From: an uncultured Fibrobacterota bacterium
GTDB lineage: Bacteria > Fibrobacterota > Chitinivibrionia > Chitinivibrionales > Chitinispirillaceae
Direction of reading: 5' to 3'
Assembly (NCBI GenBank): GCA_903888815.1
Contig: CAISVC010000157.1
Span: forward strand, 1 to 9,671
Length of the DNA stretch: 9,671 nucleotides
Below the pieces are notes generated by a model. That model searched no databases. It was not told where the DNA came from and was given only the letters and a program-made list of their open reading frames with translations. The position numbers and the translations under genes are program-made. Shown piece after piece: positions 1 through 5,124 of the stretch; position 1 is the stretch's first letter, and the number at the start of each line of letters is the position of its first letter.

Positions 1-75
1 ATTGGAGCGGCGGAAAATGGATATTACTAAAAGCGGAGTGAACGGTAAAGCCGAATTCAACCAAAGGACCGCCCT

Positions 76-408
76 ATGGTGCAGGAGATGATTTCCCGTA
101 TCGAAAACCAGTTATCGGCAAATGACTCATTGAACGCGGAAAAGAAACAGGAACTCCTTTTGCTGGTAGGGGAGCTTAAGAAAGAAATGGCCCGGCTGGC
201 GGAGACACACGAGGAGGATGCACGGAGCATCGCGGGGTTTACCGAAACCTCGGTGCATGAAGCAACCCGCACCGAGAGAAATCCGGAATTGCTCAGCCAC
301 TCCCTTGACGGAATGTCGTTATCGGTCAGGCGGTTCGAGGTTTCGCATTCCCGGCTCGTCGGGCTCATCAATACGATCGGTCAGACGCTGTGGAAGATCG
401 GGATTTGA
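76..408 (+). CDS. DUF4404 family protein
   Basis: This 110-residue soluble protein has no signal peptide or membrane segment. The N-terminal half (about residues 1-45) is a charged, probably helical or coiled-coil stretch of Glu/Lys/Leu. The C-terminal half carries VRRFEVSHSRL and ends in KIGI, which match my memory of the DUF4404 family (typically ...VERFEVSHP...NMGI at the C-terminus). The segment ETHEEDARSIAGFTE followed by HEATRTERNPELL also fits the longer members. The function of the family is unknown to me, and no catalytic motif is visible. The ATG at 76 is chosen because AGGA at 65-68 lies seven bases upstream; the ATG at 88 has its purine run directly against it. The gene stands alone, converges on the cold-shock gene, and ends just before a strong terminator hairpin. 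The family call is fairly secure; any role would be a guess. Confidence 0.75.
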   Translation: MVQEMISRIENQLSANDSLNAEKKQELLLLVGELKKEMARLAETHEEDARSIAGFTETSVHEATRTERNPELLSHSLDGMSLSVRRFEVSHSRLVGLINTIGQTLWKIGI

Positions 409-413
409 TAAAA

Positions 414-443
414 AAAAGCCTGCGCTTTTCAGCGCAGGCTTTT
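414..443. terminator. Bidirectional rho-independent terminator
   Basis: A perfect 13-bp stem (414-426 pairing with 431-443, TTTC loop) has a GC core GCCTGCGCT flanked by A's on the left and T's on the right. Read on + it ends the DUF4404 gene, and read on - it ends the cold-shock gene, so it serves both convergent transcripts. Confidence 0.9.
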
Positions 444-465
444 CTGCGTGCTATGATCGAAGGTA

Positions 466-669
466 TTATATAGGTACTACATTTTGAGCATTAGGACCTT
501 TCGCACCATCAACCACTTCGAACTGCACTTTCTGACCTTCTTCCAGTTTCCTGAATCCGCTGGCCTGGATCGCAGAAAAATGAACGAAGACATCCCGAGA
601 CCCGTCGTCCGGCGAAATAAAGCCGTACCCTTTGGCCTCGTTGAACCACTTGACAACACCTGTAGGCAT
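466..669 (-). CDS. Cold-shock domain protein (CspA family)
   Basis: This 67-residue single cold-shock domain has the standard length for CspA-type proteins. It is a small OB-fold protein that binds single-stranded RNA or DNA and acts as an RNA chaperone. The opening MPTGVVKWFNEAKGYGFI contains the RNP1 motif (KGYGFI), and VFVHFSAI is the RNP2 motif. The ending QNVVPI is also typical. The start at 669 is chosen because AGAGG lies eight bases upstream on the minus strand and family members begin at this Met. The open frame continues further upstream, but that part covers the operator-like palindrome and is not coding. Expression is probably controlled from the promoter at 726-759. Which csp paralogue this is cannot be told from sequence. 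The gene is monocistronic and ends in a shared terminator. Confidence 0.97.
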   Translation of the reverse strand: MPTGVVKWFNEAKGYGFISPDDGSRDVFVHFSAIQASGFRKLEEGQKVQFEVVDGAKGPNAQNVVPI

Positions 670-701
670 ACAACAAACCTCTTCTGAAAAATGAAATCTG
701 G

Positions 702-722
702 TGAATGTCACCGTGACATTCA
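702..722. promoter_or_regulatory. 21-bp operator-like palindrome before csp
   Basis: TGAATGTCAC and GTGACATTCA are perfect 10-base inverted arms around a single central base. The palindrome lies just downstream of the csp -10 box, across the expected transcription start. Its core TGTCACCGTG recurs on the minus strand at 750-759, on the far side of the -10 box. The layout suggests a repressor or regulator operator; a 5' mRNA hairpin is an alternative. The regulator is unknown. Confidence 0.5.
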
Positions 723-725
723 TCC

Positions 726-759
726 ATTATACATAAGATAGATTATGCGCACGGTGACA
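726..759 (-). promoter_or_regulatory. Probable csp promoter
   Basis: On the minus strand a consensus TATAAT occupies 731-726, about 57 bases upstream of the csp start codon. No good -35 box sits at the normal spacing. TTGTCA further upstream is 23 bases away, which is too far. The promoter may therefore need an activator or an extended element. A half-copy of the operator motif (750-759) covers the -35 zone. Confidence 0.5.
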
Positions 760-860
760 AGGAGTTTTTTTCGACAGGTCATTTTCCCCCGGTGAGACCA
801 TGCGCAGCAGCTTCGGTGACTCACGATCTTAGAGAAGCCGCAGAAAAACTGAACCGCCGA

Positions 861-889
861 TTGCCTTTCTTCCTGCATGCAACTATTTT
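861..889 (+). promoter_or_regulatory. Candidate sigma70-type promoter for the lipoprotein gene
   Basis: TTGCCT (861-866) and TATTTT (884-889) are separated by exactly 17 bases. Each box matches consensus at four of six positions. The -10 box lies 46 bases upstream of the lipoprotein start codon, and no other gene precedes it on this strand since the divergent csp. This is a pattern match only. Confidence 0.35.
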
Positions 890-935
890 ACAACTAATAG
901 CATCGAAAGCAGCATTATTTTCAGGAGAAGCAGTG

Positions 936-1304
936 ATGGCGCGGTACCTTTTATTGTCATTGCTGGTGATCGTCGCCGGGTGCGCGAGCCAGGAGCAGGC
1001 GGTCAAGAAACAGACCGCGAAGGTAACGGTTTCCTTCTCCGGCGGCAACGGTGAATCGTACGACAGCGCTATCGTCATTCACGGTATCGAAAAACCGAGC
1101 GAGGGGGTCGAATCGGAGTACCGGTACCTGAGCATGCTCTACGGTGAAAAGGACAAGAACTGGCGGGTTGAAAGTCAGGCTATTACCAGAGAAGAAAAGA
1201 ACGTCTATGACGTGATTGAGATAACGCTCATCCCTTCCGCGCAAAAACGAATATACTATTTCGATGTCACCCGCTTTTCATGGAAAAGAAAACCGCCGGA
1301 ATAA
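936..1304 (+). CDS. Small hypothetical lipoprotein
   Basis: This is a 122-residue precursor. Residues 1-16 form a type II signal peptide: MARY, a hydrophobic run LLLSLLVIV, then the lipobox VAGC with Cys16 as the lipidation site. The mature part, about 107 residues, is polar and alternates short hydrophobic and charged segments, suggesting a small beta-rich domain (for example AKVTVSFSGG and YDVIEITLIP). It ends in a basic tail, SWKRKPPE. I do not recognise a family, so only membrane anchoring at the periplasmic face or outer membrane can be inferred. The ATG at 936 is chosen because AGGAG (923-927) lies eight bases upstream and the lipobox follows at the right distance. The frame is open back to 792, but that upstream part is not signal-like and overlaps the candidate promoter. 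The gene lies 59 bases before queA with no clear terminator between, so co-transcription is possible. Confidence 0.85.
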   Translation: MARYLLLSLLVIVAGCASQEQAVKKQTAKVTVSFSGGNGESYDSAIVIHGIEKPSEGVESEYRYLSMLYGEKDKNWRVESQAITREEKNVYDVIEITLIPSAQKRIYYFDVTRFSWKRKPPE

Positions 1305-1363
1305 GCGATCTTCCTTTAAAAAGTTTTTCTCATCAATAAAAACTGCGGAGCTGCATCATCCCG

Positions 1364-2407
1364 ATGCGTACTGAAGATTTTGACTACCACCTTCCGAAGA
1401 ATCTCATCGCACAGGAACCCGTGCGGCAGCGCGACGCATGCCGGCTGCTCGTTCTTGACAGGCATACCGGCGCGGTTGCCCATAAAATATTTGCCGACCT
1501 CGTCGATATGGTGCGGCCGGATGACCTGCTTGTGTTAAATGACACCCGGGTCCTGCCGGCGCGTCTGTTCTGCCGGAAAGCGAGCGGAGGAAAGGTTGAA
1601 CTGCTTTTTACCGGGCAGATCGGCCTGAACACGTGGAAAGCGCTTGCGAAGCCTGCCGCAAGGCTGAAGGAGGGTTCAACTCTTTTTATTGAAAGCGATC
1701 CTGATGCCGGCACTCTCGTCATCGACAGGGTGGCACCGGACGGCGAGCGGATTGTCCGCCTCGCAGAAGGAGCGCGCTATATATCGATTGCAGAAATCAT
1801 CGAACGCCATGGCTGCATGCCGCTGCCGCCCTATATTAAAAGACCTGCTCATGAGAATGACCGGGAGGACTATCAGACCGTCTACGCCCGGAAACCTGGC
1901 GCGGTCGCGGCTCCTACCGCCGGTCTGCATTTTACGCCGGAACTGCTTGCATTGCTGCGGAAACGCGGCGTCGAAAGCGCCTTTCTGACGCTGCATGTCA
2001 ATATCGGTACGTTTCTTCCTGTCAAGGTCTCCGACCCCGGCGACCATGTCATGCACGAGGAGGAATATGAACTTTCGCGTGAGGCGGCCGAAGCGGTCAC
2101 GCGGACGAGACGGGCGGGCGGCCGGGTAATTGCGGTCGGCACCACCGCGGTCCGGGTGCTGGAACACTGCGCATCTGCGCCCGGCACGCTTCATGCTTCG
2201 CATGGCCGGACGGCCCTTAAAATCCTGCCGCCCTACGAGTTTAAGGTCGTCGACGGCCTTATCACCAATTTCCATCTTCCAGAATCAACGCTCCTCATGC
2301 TGGTGAGCGCTTTCGCATCCCGTGAGCATGTACTGAACGCCTATGCGGAGGCAATACGGGAAAAGTACCGGTTTTTCAGCTATGGCGATGCAATGTTTAT
2401 CCGCTGA
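1364..2407 (+). CDS. queA: S-adenosylmethionine:tRNA ribosyltransferase-isomerase QueA
   Basis: QueA transfers and isomerises the ribosyl group of S-adenosylmethionine onto preQ1-modified tRNA, giving epoxyqueuosine at the wobble base; it is a cytosolic enzyme. The 347-residue length is normal. Family motifs appear in order: DFDYHLPKNLIAQEP (5-19), NDTRVLPARL (59-68), GGKVELLF (75-82), PLPPYIKR (153-160), DREDYQTVYA (166-175), APTAGLHF (183-190), LHVNIGTFLPV (210-220), HEEEYELS (231-238), RVIAVGTTAVRVLE (254-267) and GLITNFHLPESTLL (298-311). The start is the only in-frame ATG/GTG/TTG between the preceding in-frame stop (TAA at 1337-1339) and the first motif. Its ribosome site is poor: GGAG at 1347-1350 is 13 bases away. 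No other queuosine genes (tgt, queC-F, queG) are in view. A REP-like element and then a terminator follow. Confidence 0.98.
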   Translation: MRTEDFDYHLPKNLIAQEPVRQRDACRLLVLDRHTGAVAHKIFADLVDMVRPDDLLVLNDTRVLPARLFCRKASGGKVELLFTGQIGLNTWKALAKPAARLKEGSTLFIESDPDAGTLVIDRVAPDGERIVRLAEGARYISIAEIIERHGCMPLPPYIKRPAHENDREDYQTVYARKPGAVAAPTAGLHFTPELLALLRKRGVESAFLTLHVNIGTFLPVKVSDPGDHVMHEEEYELSREAAEAVTRTRRAGGRVIAVGTTAVRVLEHCASAPGTLHASHGRTALKILPPYEFKVVDGLITNFHLPESTLLMLVSAFASREHVLNAYAEAIREKYRFFSYGDAMFIR

Positions 2408-2434
2408 GGGCGACCGGAGCGTAATTGGGGTTCT

Positions 2435-2491
2435 GTAGGGGCGCGGCCTGTCTGCCGAAGCCTCGGCGCAGGCAGGTTACCGCGCTCCTAC
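2435..2491. repeat. 57-bp REP-like imperfect palindrome
   Basis: GTAGGGGCGCGG (2435-2446) pairs with CCGCGCTCCTAC (2480-2491) with one mismatch. Inside, 2447-2458 pairs with 2463-2476, with one G-T pair, a 2-base bulge and an AGCC loop. The result is one long GC-rich hairpin with GTAG/CTAC ends. The form matches extragenic palindromic repeats that are mobilised by REP-associated transposases, but none is encoded here. Confidence 0.65.
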
Positions 2492-2528
2492 TTGATTCAC
2501 GCATTGAAGAGTAGTATTTTATACATTG

Positions 2529-2565
2529 GTAAGCCCGTATTCCAGGAGTACGGGCTTACGCTTTT
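2529..2565 (+). terminator. Rho-independent terminator downstream of queA
   Basis: GTAAGCCCGTA (2529-2539) and TACGGGCTTAC (2549-2559) form a perfect 11-bp stem with a nine-base loop. GCTTTT (2560-2565) follows. It lies between queA and the next gene and probably ends the queA transcript after the REP-like element. Confidence 0.75.
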
Positions 2566-2602
2566 CTAAAGCCCGCTTTCGATACCAGACAGGGAGAATA
2601 GC

Positions 2603-3319
2603 ATGAACAGAAATGACCTTTTAAAACTTTCGCCGGAAAGCGTAGCATGGCAGGATTACCGGTCTTCAAACACCGGTATGGTGGTATTCTATGCGAGCGA
2701 CCCGATTTCGGAGCTGCCGATCCGGGAAGTTCCTGAGGAGCTGCACTCGGAAATCCTGCCGGAACCGAACTATGAAAGCGGTACCTATGGACTGTACGGG
2801 TGCGGAAAAAGCAAGATCAGGAGCGCTTTCATAAAATTGAAAACCCGCTATCTGTTTTTCGTGACGAAATACGAAGGGACCAGAGCGGAATATAAAGGCA
2901 GGATTTGTATTACGGGATATTTCCGGATTTGGAAAACGGCGGAGGTGAAAAAGCTGCACATCCGCTACGGCTCGGATTATTCCTGCATTGACGAGCAGGC
3001 CTGCTATGCGCTGCGCGCTGACGAGAGCCGTTTTGTCGCAATCGAAGAAGCTTTTGCGCTGACCGAAGAAATTATGAAAACATGGAACTATAAGGCGCGG
3101 ATAACCAGGCAGACGAGAATCATGCTCGATGAACAGCATACCCGTGAGATCGTTGAATATCTGAAATCAAAGCAGGATATCACCGCCCAGTATGTGACCG
3201 AGACCAGGCGCCTGCAGCCCCATCCCGAAGAAGCGGAGGAGCCTCTGGAATTCGAGGATTATCAGGAGCCGGTAGCCGGTTCGGAACAACAGGGAGGAAC
3301 AGAATCTCAGCACGGGTAG
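2603..3319 (+). CDS. Hypothetical protein, 238 residues
   Basis: I do not recognise this family. It has no signal peptide or membrane segment, so it is probably cytosolic. The core (about residues 75-190) contains beta-like stretches such as RYLFFVTKY (82-90) and GRICITGYFRIW (99-110), then a helical region (about 145-195). The strand pattern with G-x-I-x-I-T-G-Y-F is loosely like PUA/ASCH/EVE-type small-molecule or RNA binding folds, but this is only an impression. The tail (206-238) is acidic and low in complexity, probably disordered. GLYGCGKS (63-70) formally fits a P-loop, but nothing else NTPase-like follows. The start is supported by GGGAG (2592-2596), six bases upstream. The gene is monocistronic, follows the queA terminator, and converges on trpB2. 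Confidence 0.8.
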   Translation: MNRNDLLKLSPESVAWQDYRSSNTGMVVFYASDPISELPIREVPEELHSEILPEPNYESGTYGLYGCGKSKIRSAFIKLKTRYLFFVTKYEGTRAEYKGRICITGYFRIWKTAEVKKLHIRYGSDYSCIDEQACYALRADESRFVAIEEAFALTEEIMKTWNYKARITRQTRIMLDEQHTREIVEYLKSKQDITAQYVTETRRLQPHPEEAEEPLEFEDYQEPVAGSEQQGGTESQHG

Positions 3320-3340
3320 ATAGCTTCAGAAAATATAAAT

Positions 3341-3378
3341 GCACGGGCGGGAAAGGTCTTCCCGCCCGTGCTGTTTTT
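3341..3378. terminator. Convergent terminator of the 238-residue gene and trpB2
   Basis: GCACGGGCGGGAA (3341-3353) and TTCCCGCCCGTGC (3359-3371) form a perfect 13-bp GC-rich stem with a five-base loop. On + it is followed by TGTTTTT (3372-3378), whose last two T's are part of the trpB2 stop codon. On - an AT-rich run follows, so the element probably stops transcription from both sides. Confidence 0.88.
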
Positions 3379-4765
3379 ACCACTTTCCGGTCTTTTTTGC
3401 GGACGGTTTCGGCAGATTGGCAATTTCCGACTCGGCTTTTTCGATTTCTTCCTGCGGAAGCGAATAGTCGGAAAGCTGGCCTGCAAGGAATTTCTGATAC
3501 CCGAGAAGGTCCATGTGGCCGTGTCCGCTCAGATTCATCAGGATGACCTTTTCCTTGCCCTCTTCCTTGGCTTTGAGTGCTTCCTGAATAGTGACCGCAA
3601 CAGCGTGGCTCGTTTCAGGCGCAATGATGGCACCCTCGGTTCTTGCCCACTGTATTGCTGCGCGGTAACATTCGAGCTGCGCAACCGCGCGCGGCGTGAC
3701 CAGCCCTTCCACCACCGCCTGGCTGACCAGCGGCGCCATCCCGTGATACCGGAGACCGCCCGCGTGGATCGGTTGCGGGATAAAGTTGTGCCCCAGGGTG
3801 TGCATGGGCAGGAGCGGCGTCATTCCGGCGCTGTCGCCGAAATCGTAGGCAAAAATCCCTCTTGTCATTGAGGGGCACGAGGCCGGCTCCACCGGGATGA
3901 TTTCAATTTTTTCACCGTTGATTTTATCTGCGACAAACGGGAAGGCGATGCCGCCGAAGTTGCTGCCGCCCCCGGCGCAGGCGATCACGATGTCAGGCTT
4001 TTTGACGCCGATTTTTGCAAGCTGCTTCTTCGCTTCAAGCCCGATGATGGTCTGGTGCAGCAGAACATGGTTCAGCACGCTTCCCAGGGAATATTTCGTG
4101 GAACCGGTCTTATCGGTTACCGCGGCTTCGACCGCTTCACTGATCGCAATACCGAGGCTTCCCGGCGTGTTGGGGTCTTTCTTCAGGAACATACGGCCTG
4201 CTTCGGTTTCGGTTGAAGGGCTGGCAACGCACGTTGCCCCCCATGTTTCCATCATGGTCTTGCGGAATGGTTTCTGGTCAAAGCTGATGCGCACCATGAA
4301 AACCTTGCAGGCGAGACCGATGAGCGAGCAGGCAAAGGCAAGCGCGCTTCCCCACTGGCCGGCGCCGGTTTCGGTGGTCAAAGTCTTGGTGCCGGCTTTT
4401 TTATTATACCATGCCTGCGGAACTGCCGTATTGGGCTTGTGGCTGCCTGGCGGCGACATACTTTCATCCTTGTAATAGATTTTAGCCGGTGTGTTAAGCG
4501 CTTTTTCGAGATACACGGCCCGGCGCAGGGGAGACGGACGCCACCGGTACAGGATGTCGATGATTTCGTCCGGGATCGTGATCCAGCGCTGCGGACTCAT
4601 TTCCTGCTCGAGCAGGTTCATGGGAAAAACCTTGGCCAGCGCTTCCGGGGAAACCGGCTTGCCGTCGGGCCCGAGCGGCGGCTGCAGGGGGGTAGGGAGA
4701 TCAACGGCGAGATTGTACCACTGACGCGGAATCTCGTCTTCGTTCAGAAGGACTTTGATGGACAT
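3377..4765 (-). CDS. trpB2: TrpB2-type tryptophan synthase beta chain (PLP enzyme)
   Basis: A PLP-dependent enzyme condensing indole with L-serine to L-tryptophan. At 462 residues with a long N-terminal extension (RQWYNLAVDLPTPLQPPLGP), it belongs to the TrpB2 subgroup rather than the shorter TrpB1 of the TrpAB complex. Visible features: GSHKPNTA, with Lys110 as the PLP Schiff-base lysine; TETGAGQWGSA, with Glu132 as the expected catalytic glutamate; the phosphate-binding GGGSNF (265-270); AGGLRYHGMAP (335-345); and the C-terminal NLSGHGHMDL (411-420). The start has AGGAG (4777-4773 on the minus strand) seven bases upstream. There is no trpA or other trp gene nearby. A stand-alone TrpB2 may work in indole salvage with an unusual TrpA partner, or deaminate serine; sequence cannot decide. 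The stop codon touches the shared terminator's T-run. Confidence 0.95.
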   Translation of the reverse strand: MSIKVLLNEDEIPRQWYNLAVDLPTPLQPPLGPDGKPVSPEALAKVFPMNLLEQEMSPQRWITIPDEIIDILYRWRPSPLRRAVYLEKALNTPAKIYYKDESMSPPGSHKPNTAVPQAWYNKKAGTKTLTTETGAGQWGSALAFACSLIGLACKVFMVRISFDQKPFRKTMMETWGATCVASPSTETEAGRMFLKKDPNTPGSLGIAISEAVEAAVTDKTGSTKYSLGSVLNHVLLHQTIIGLEAKKQLAKIGVKKPDIVIACAGGGSNFGGIAFPFVADKINGEKIEIIPVEPASCPSMTRGIFAYDFGDSAGMTPLLPMHTLGHNFIPQPIHAGGLRYHGMAPLVSQAVVEGLVTPRAVAQLECYRAAIQWARTEGAIIAPETSHAVAVTIQEALKAKEEGKEKVILMNLSGHGHMDLLGYQKFLAGQLSDYSLPQEEIEKAESEIANLPKPSAKKTGKW

Positions 4766-4810
4766 AGAATGGCTCCTGTTAAGATGGTGTGAATATTTTT
4801 AGCCCTACGG

Positions 4811-4846
4811 TATATACATTTCACGTCTGTTGTGCGCAAGGCGCAC
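4811..4846 (-). promoter_or_regulatory. Candidate trpB2 promoter with dyad over the -35 box
   Basis: On the minus strand TTGCGC (4839-4834) and TATATA (4816-4811) are 17 bases apart, about 46 bases before the trpB2 start codon. Consensus match is modest. A dyad GTGCGC-AAG-GCGCAC (4832-4846) covers the -35 box and could be an operator. I see no leader peptide with Trp codons and no T-box-like structure. Confidence 0.35.
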
Positions 4847-4944
4847 GGTTTATAAAATAGAAGGAAAAATGGCGGGGGGCAACTAAAATATAAGGAAAAA
4901 ACAGCCTAAAGGTGGCAGGGAGACAGGAGACGAAATATATCCTA

Positions 4945-5124
4945 TTAGTCTTTTTCATCTGTCACCACCGTAGGGAAGTAGAAGCAGGGGTCATCGAGGT
5001 TGTCGAGCGAACATAGGGGGCGTCTGCACCCGCAGGTGCAGATCGGGGGACCCCAGAGAGCGAGGCAATCCTCGGTGATTCCTGCCCCCGGAACATTACT
5101 CCGCCCGGTAGATCTTGAGTACAT
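4945..5124 (-). CDS. Possible small six-cysteine protein, 59 residues
   Basis: A 59-codon frame runs from ATG at 5124 (inside the 3' end of the transporter gene, different frame) to TAA at 4945. The cysteines are spaced C-x8-C-x-C-x-C-x4-C-x8-C (residues 20, 29, 31, 33, 38, 47). The second half, NLDDPCFYFPTVV and a DEKD end, looks protein-like, and from about residue 15 its codons favour C or G in the third position, as in neighbouring genes. Against it, there is no Shine-Dalgarno sequence at the ATG, residues 1-10 overlap the transporter gene, and the CTCGC cluster lies on a DNA inverted repeat (5023-5042), so the pattern may come from nucleic-acid structure. A second frame, starting at the ATG that overlaps the transporter stop codon, is also open for 44 codons. 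I recognise no family for either. Confidence 0.3.
   Translation of the reverse strand: MYSRSTGRSNVPGAGITEDCLALWGPPICTCGCRRPLCSLDNLDDPCFYFPTVVTDEKD
5016..5089. other. Multibranched inverted-repeat element, possible structured RNA
   Basis: GGGGGC (5016-5021) can pair with GCCCCC (5084-5089), closing a region with two further perfect hairpins: TCTGCACC (5023-5030)/GGTGCAGA (5035-5042), loop CGCA, and CGAGG (5061-5065)/CCTCG (5070-5074), loop CAAT. A GGGG-A-CCCC dyad (5046-5054) lies between. Together they make a three-way-junction-like fold immediately after the transporter stop codon. There is no U-run after it, so it is not a simple terminator. It overlaps the small six-cysteine frame; which of the two is under selection is unknown. 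Confidence 0.4.

Noticed and set aside
17..91. 24-codon frame starting ATG at 17 in the left margin
   Set aside because: It overlaps the DUF4404 start, shows no family resemblance, and has only a weak purine site. Residue quality is not convincing.
670..723. N-terminal extension of the cold-shock protein
   Set aside because: The added residues cover the palindrome and leader. The family starts at MPTG, with a proper ribosome site before 669.
792..935. 48-residue upstream extension of the lipoprotein
   Set aside because: It would bury the lipobox signal peptide inside the protein. A good AGGAG sits before 936, and a promoter-like pair lies within the extension.
1322..1344. AGTTTTT/AAAAACT hairpin as a terminator between the lipoprotein gene and queA
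   Set aside because: The stem is A/T-only with a nine-base loop and no GC core, so it would be too weak.
2789..2812. Walker A motif (GLYGCGKS, residues 63-70) in the 238-residue protein
   Set aside because: No Walker B or other NTPase motifs follow, and the surrounding strands do not look like a P-loop fold; likely coincidence.
3368..3871. 167-residue plus-strand frame opposite trpB2
   Set aside because: It is antisense to a clear enzyme gene and has no ribosome site or recognisable sequence. Other frames antisense to queA, the transporter and the fusion gene were dismissed for the same reason.
4896..4916. Terminator on the minus strand (GCC...GGC then six T's) after the transporter gene
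   Set aside because: Only a three-base-pair stem can be drawn, so the T-run alone does not support a terminator call.
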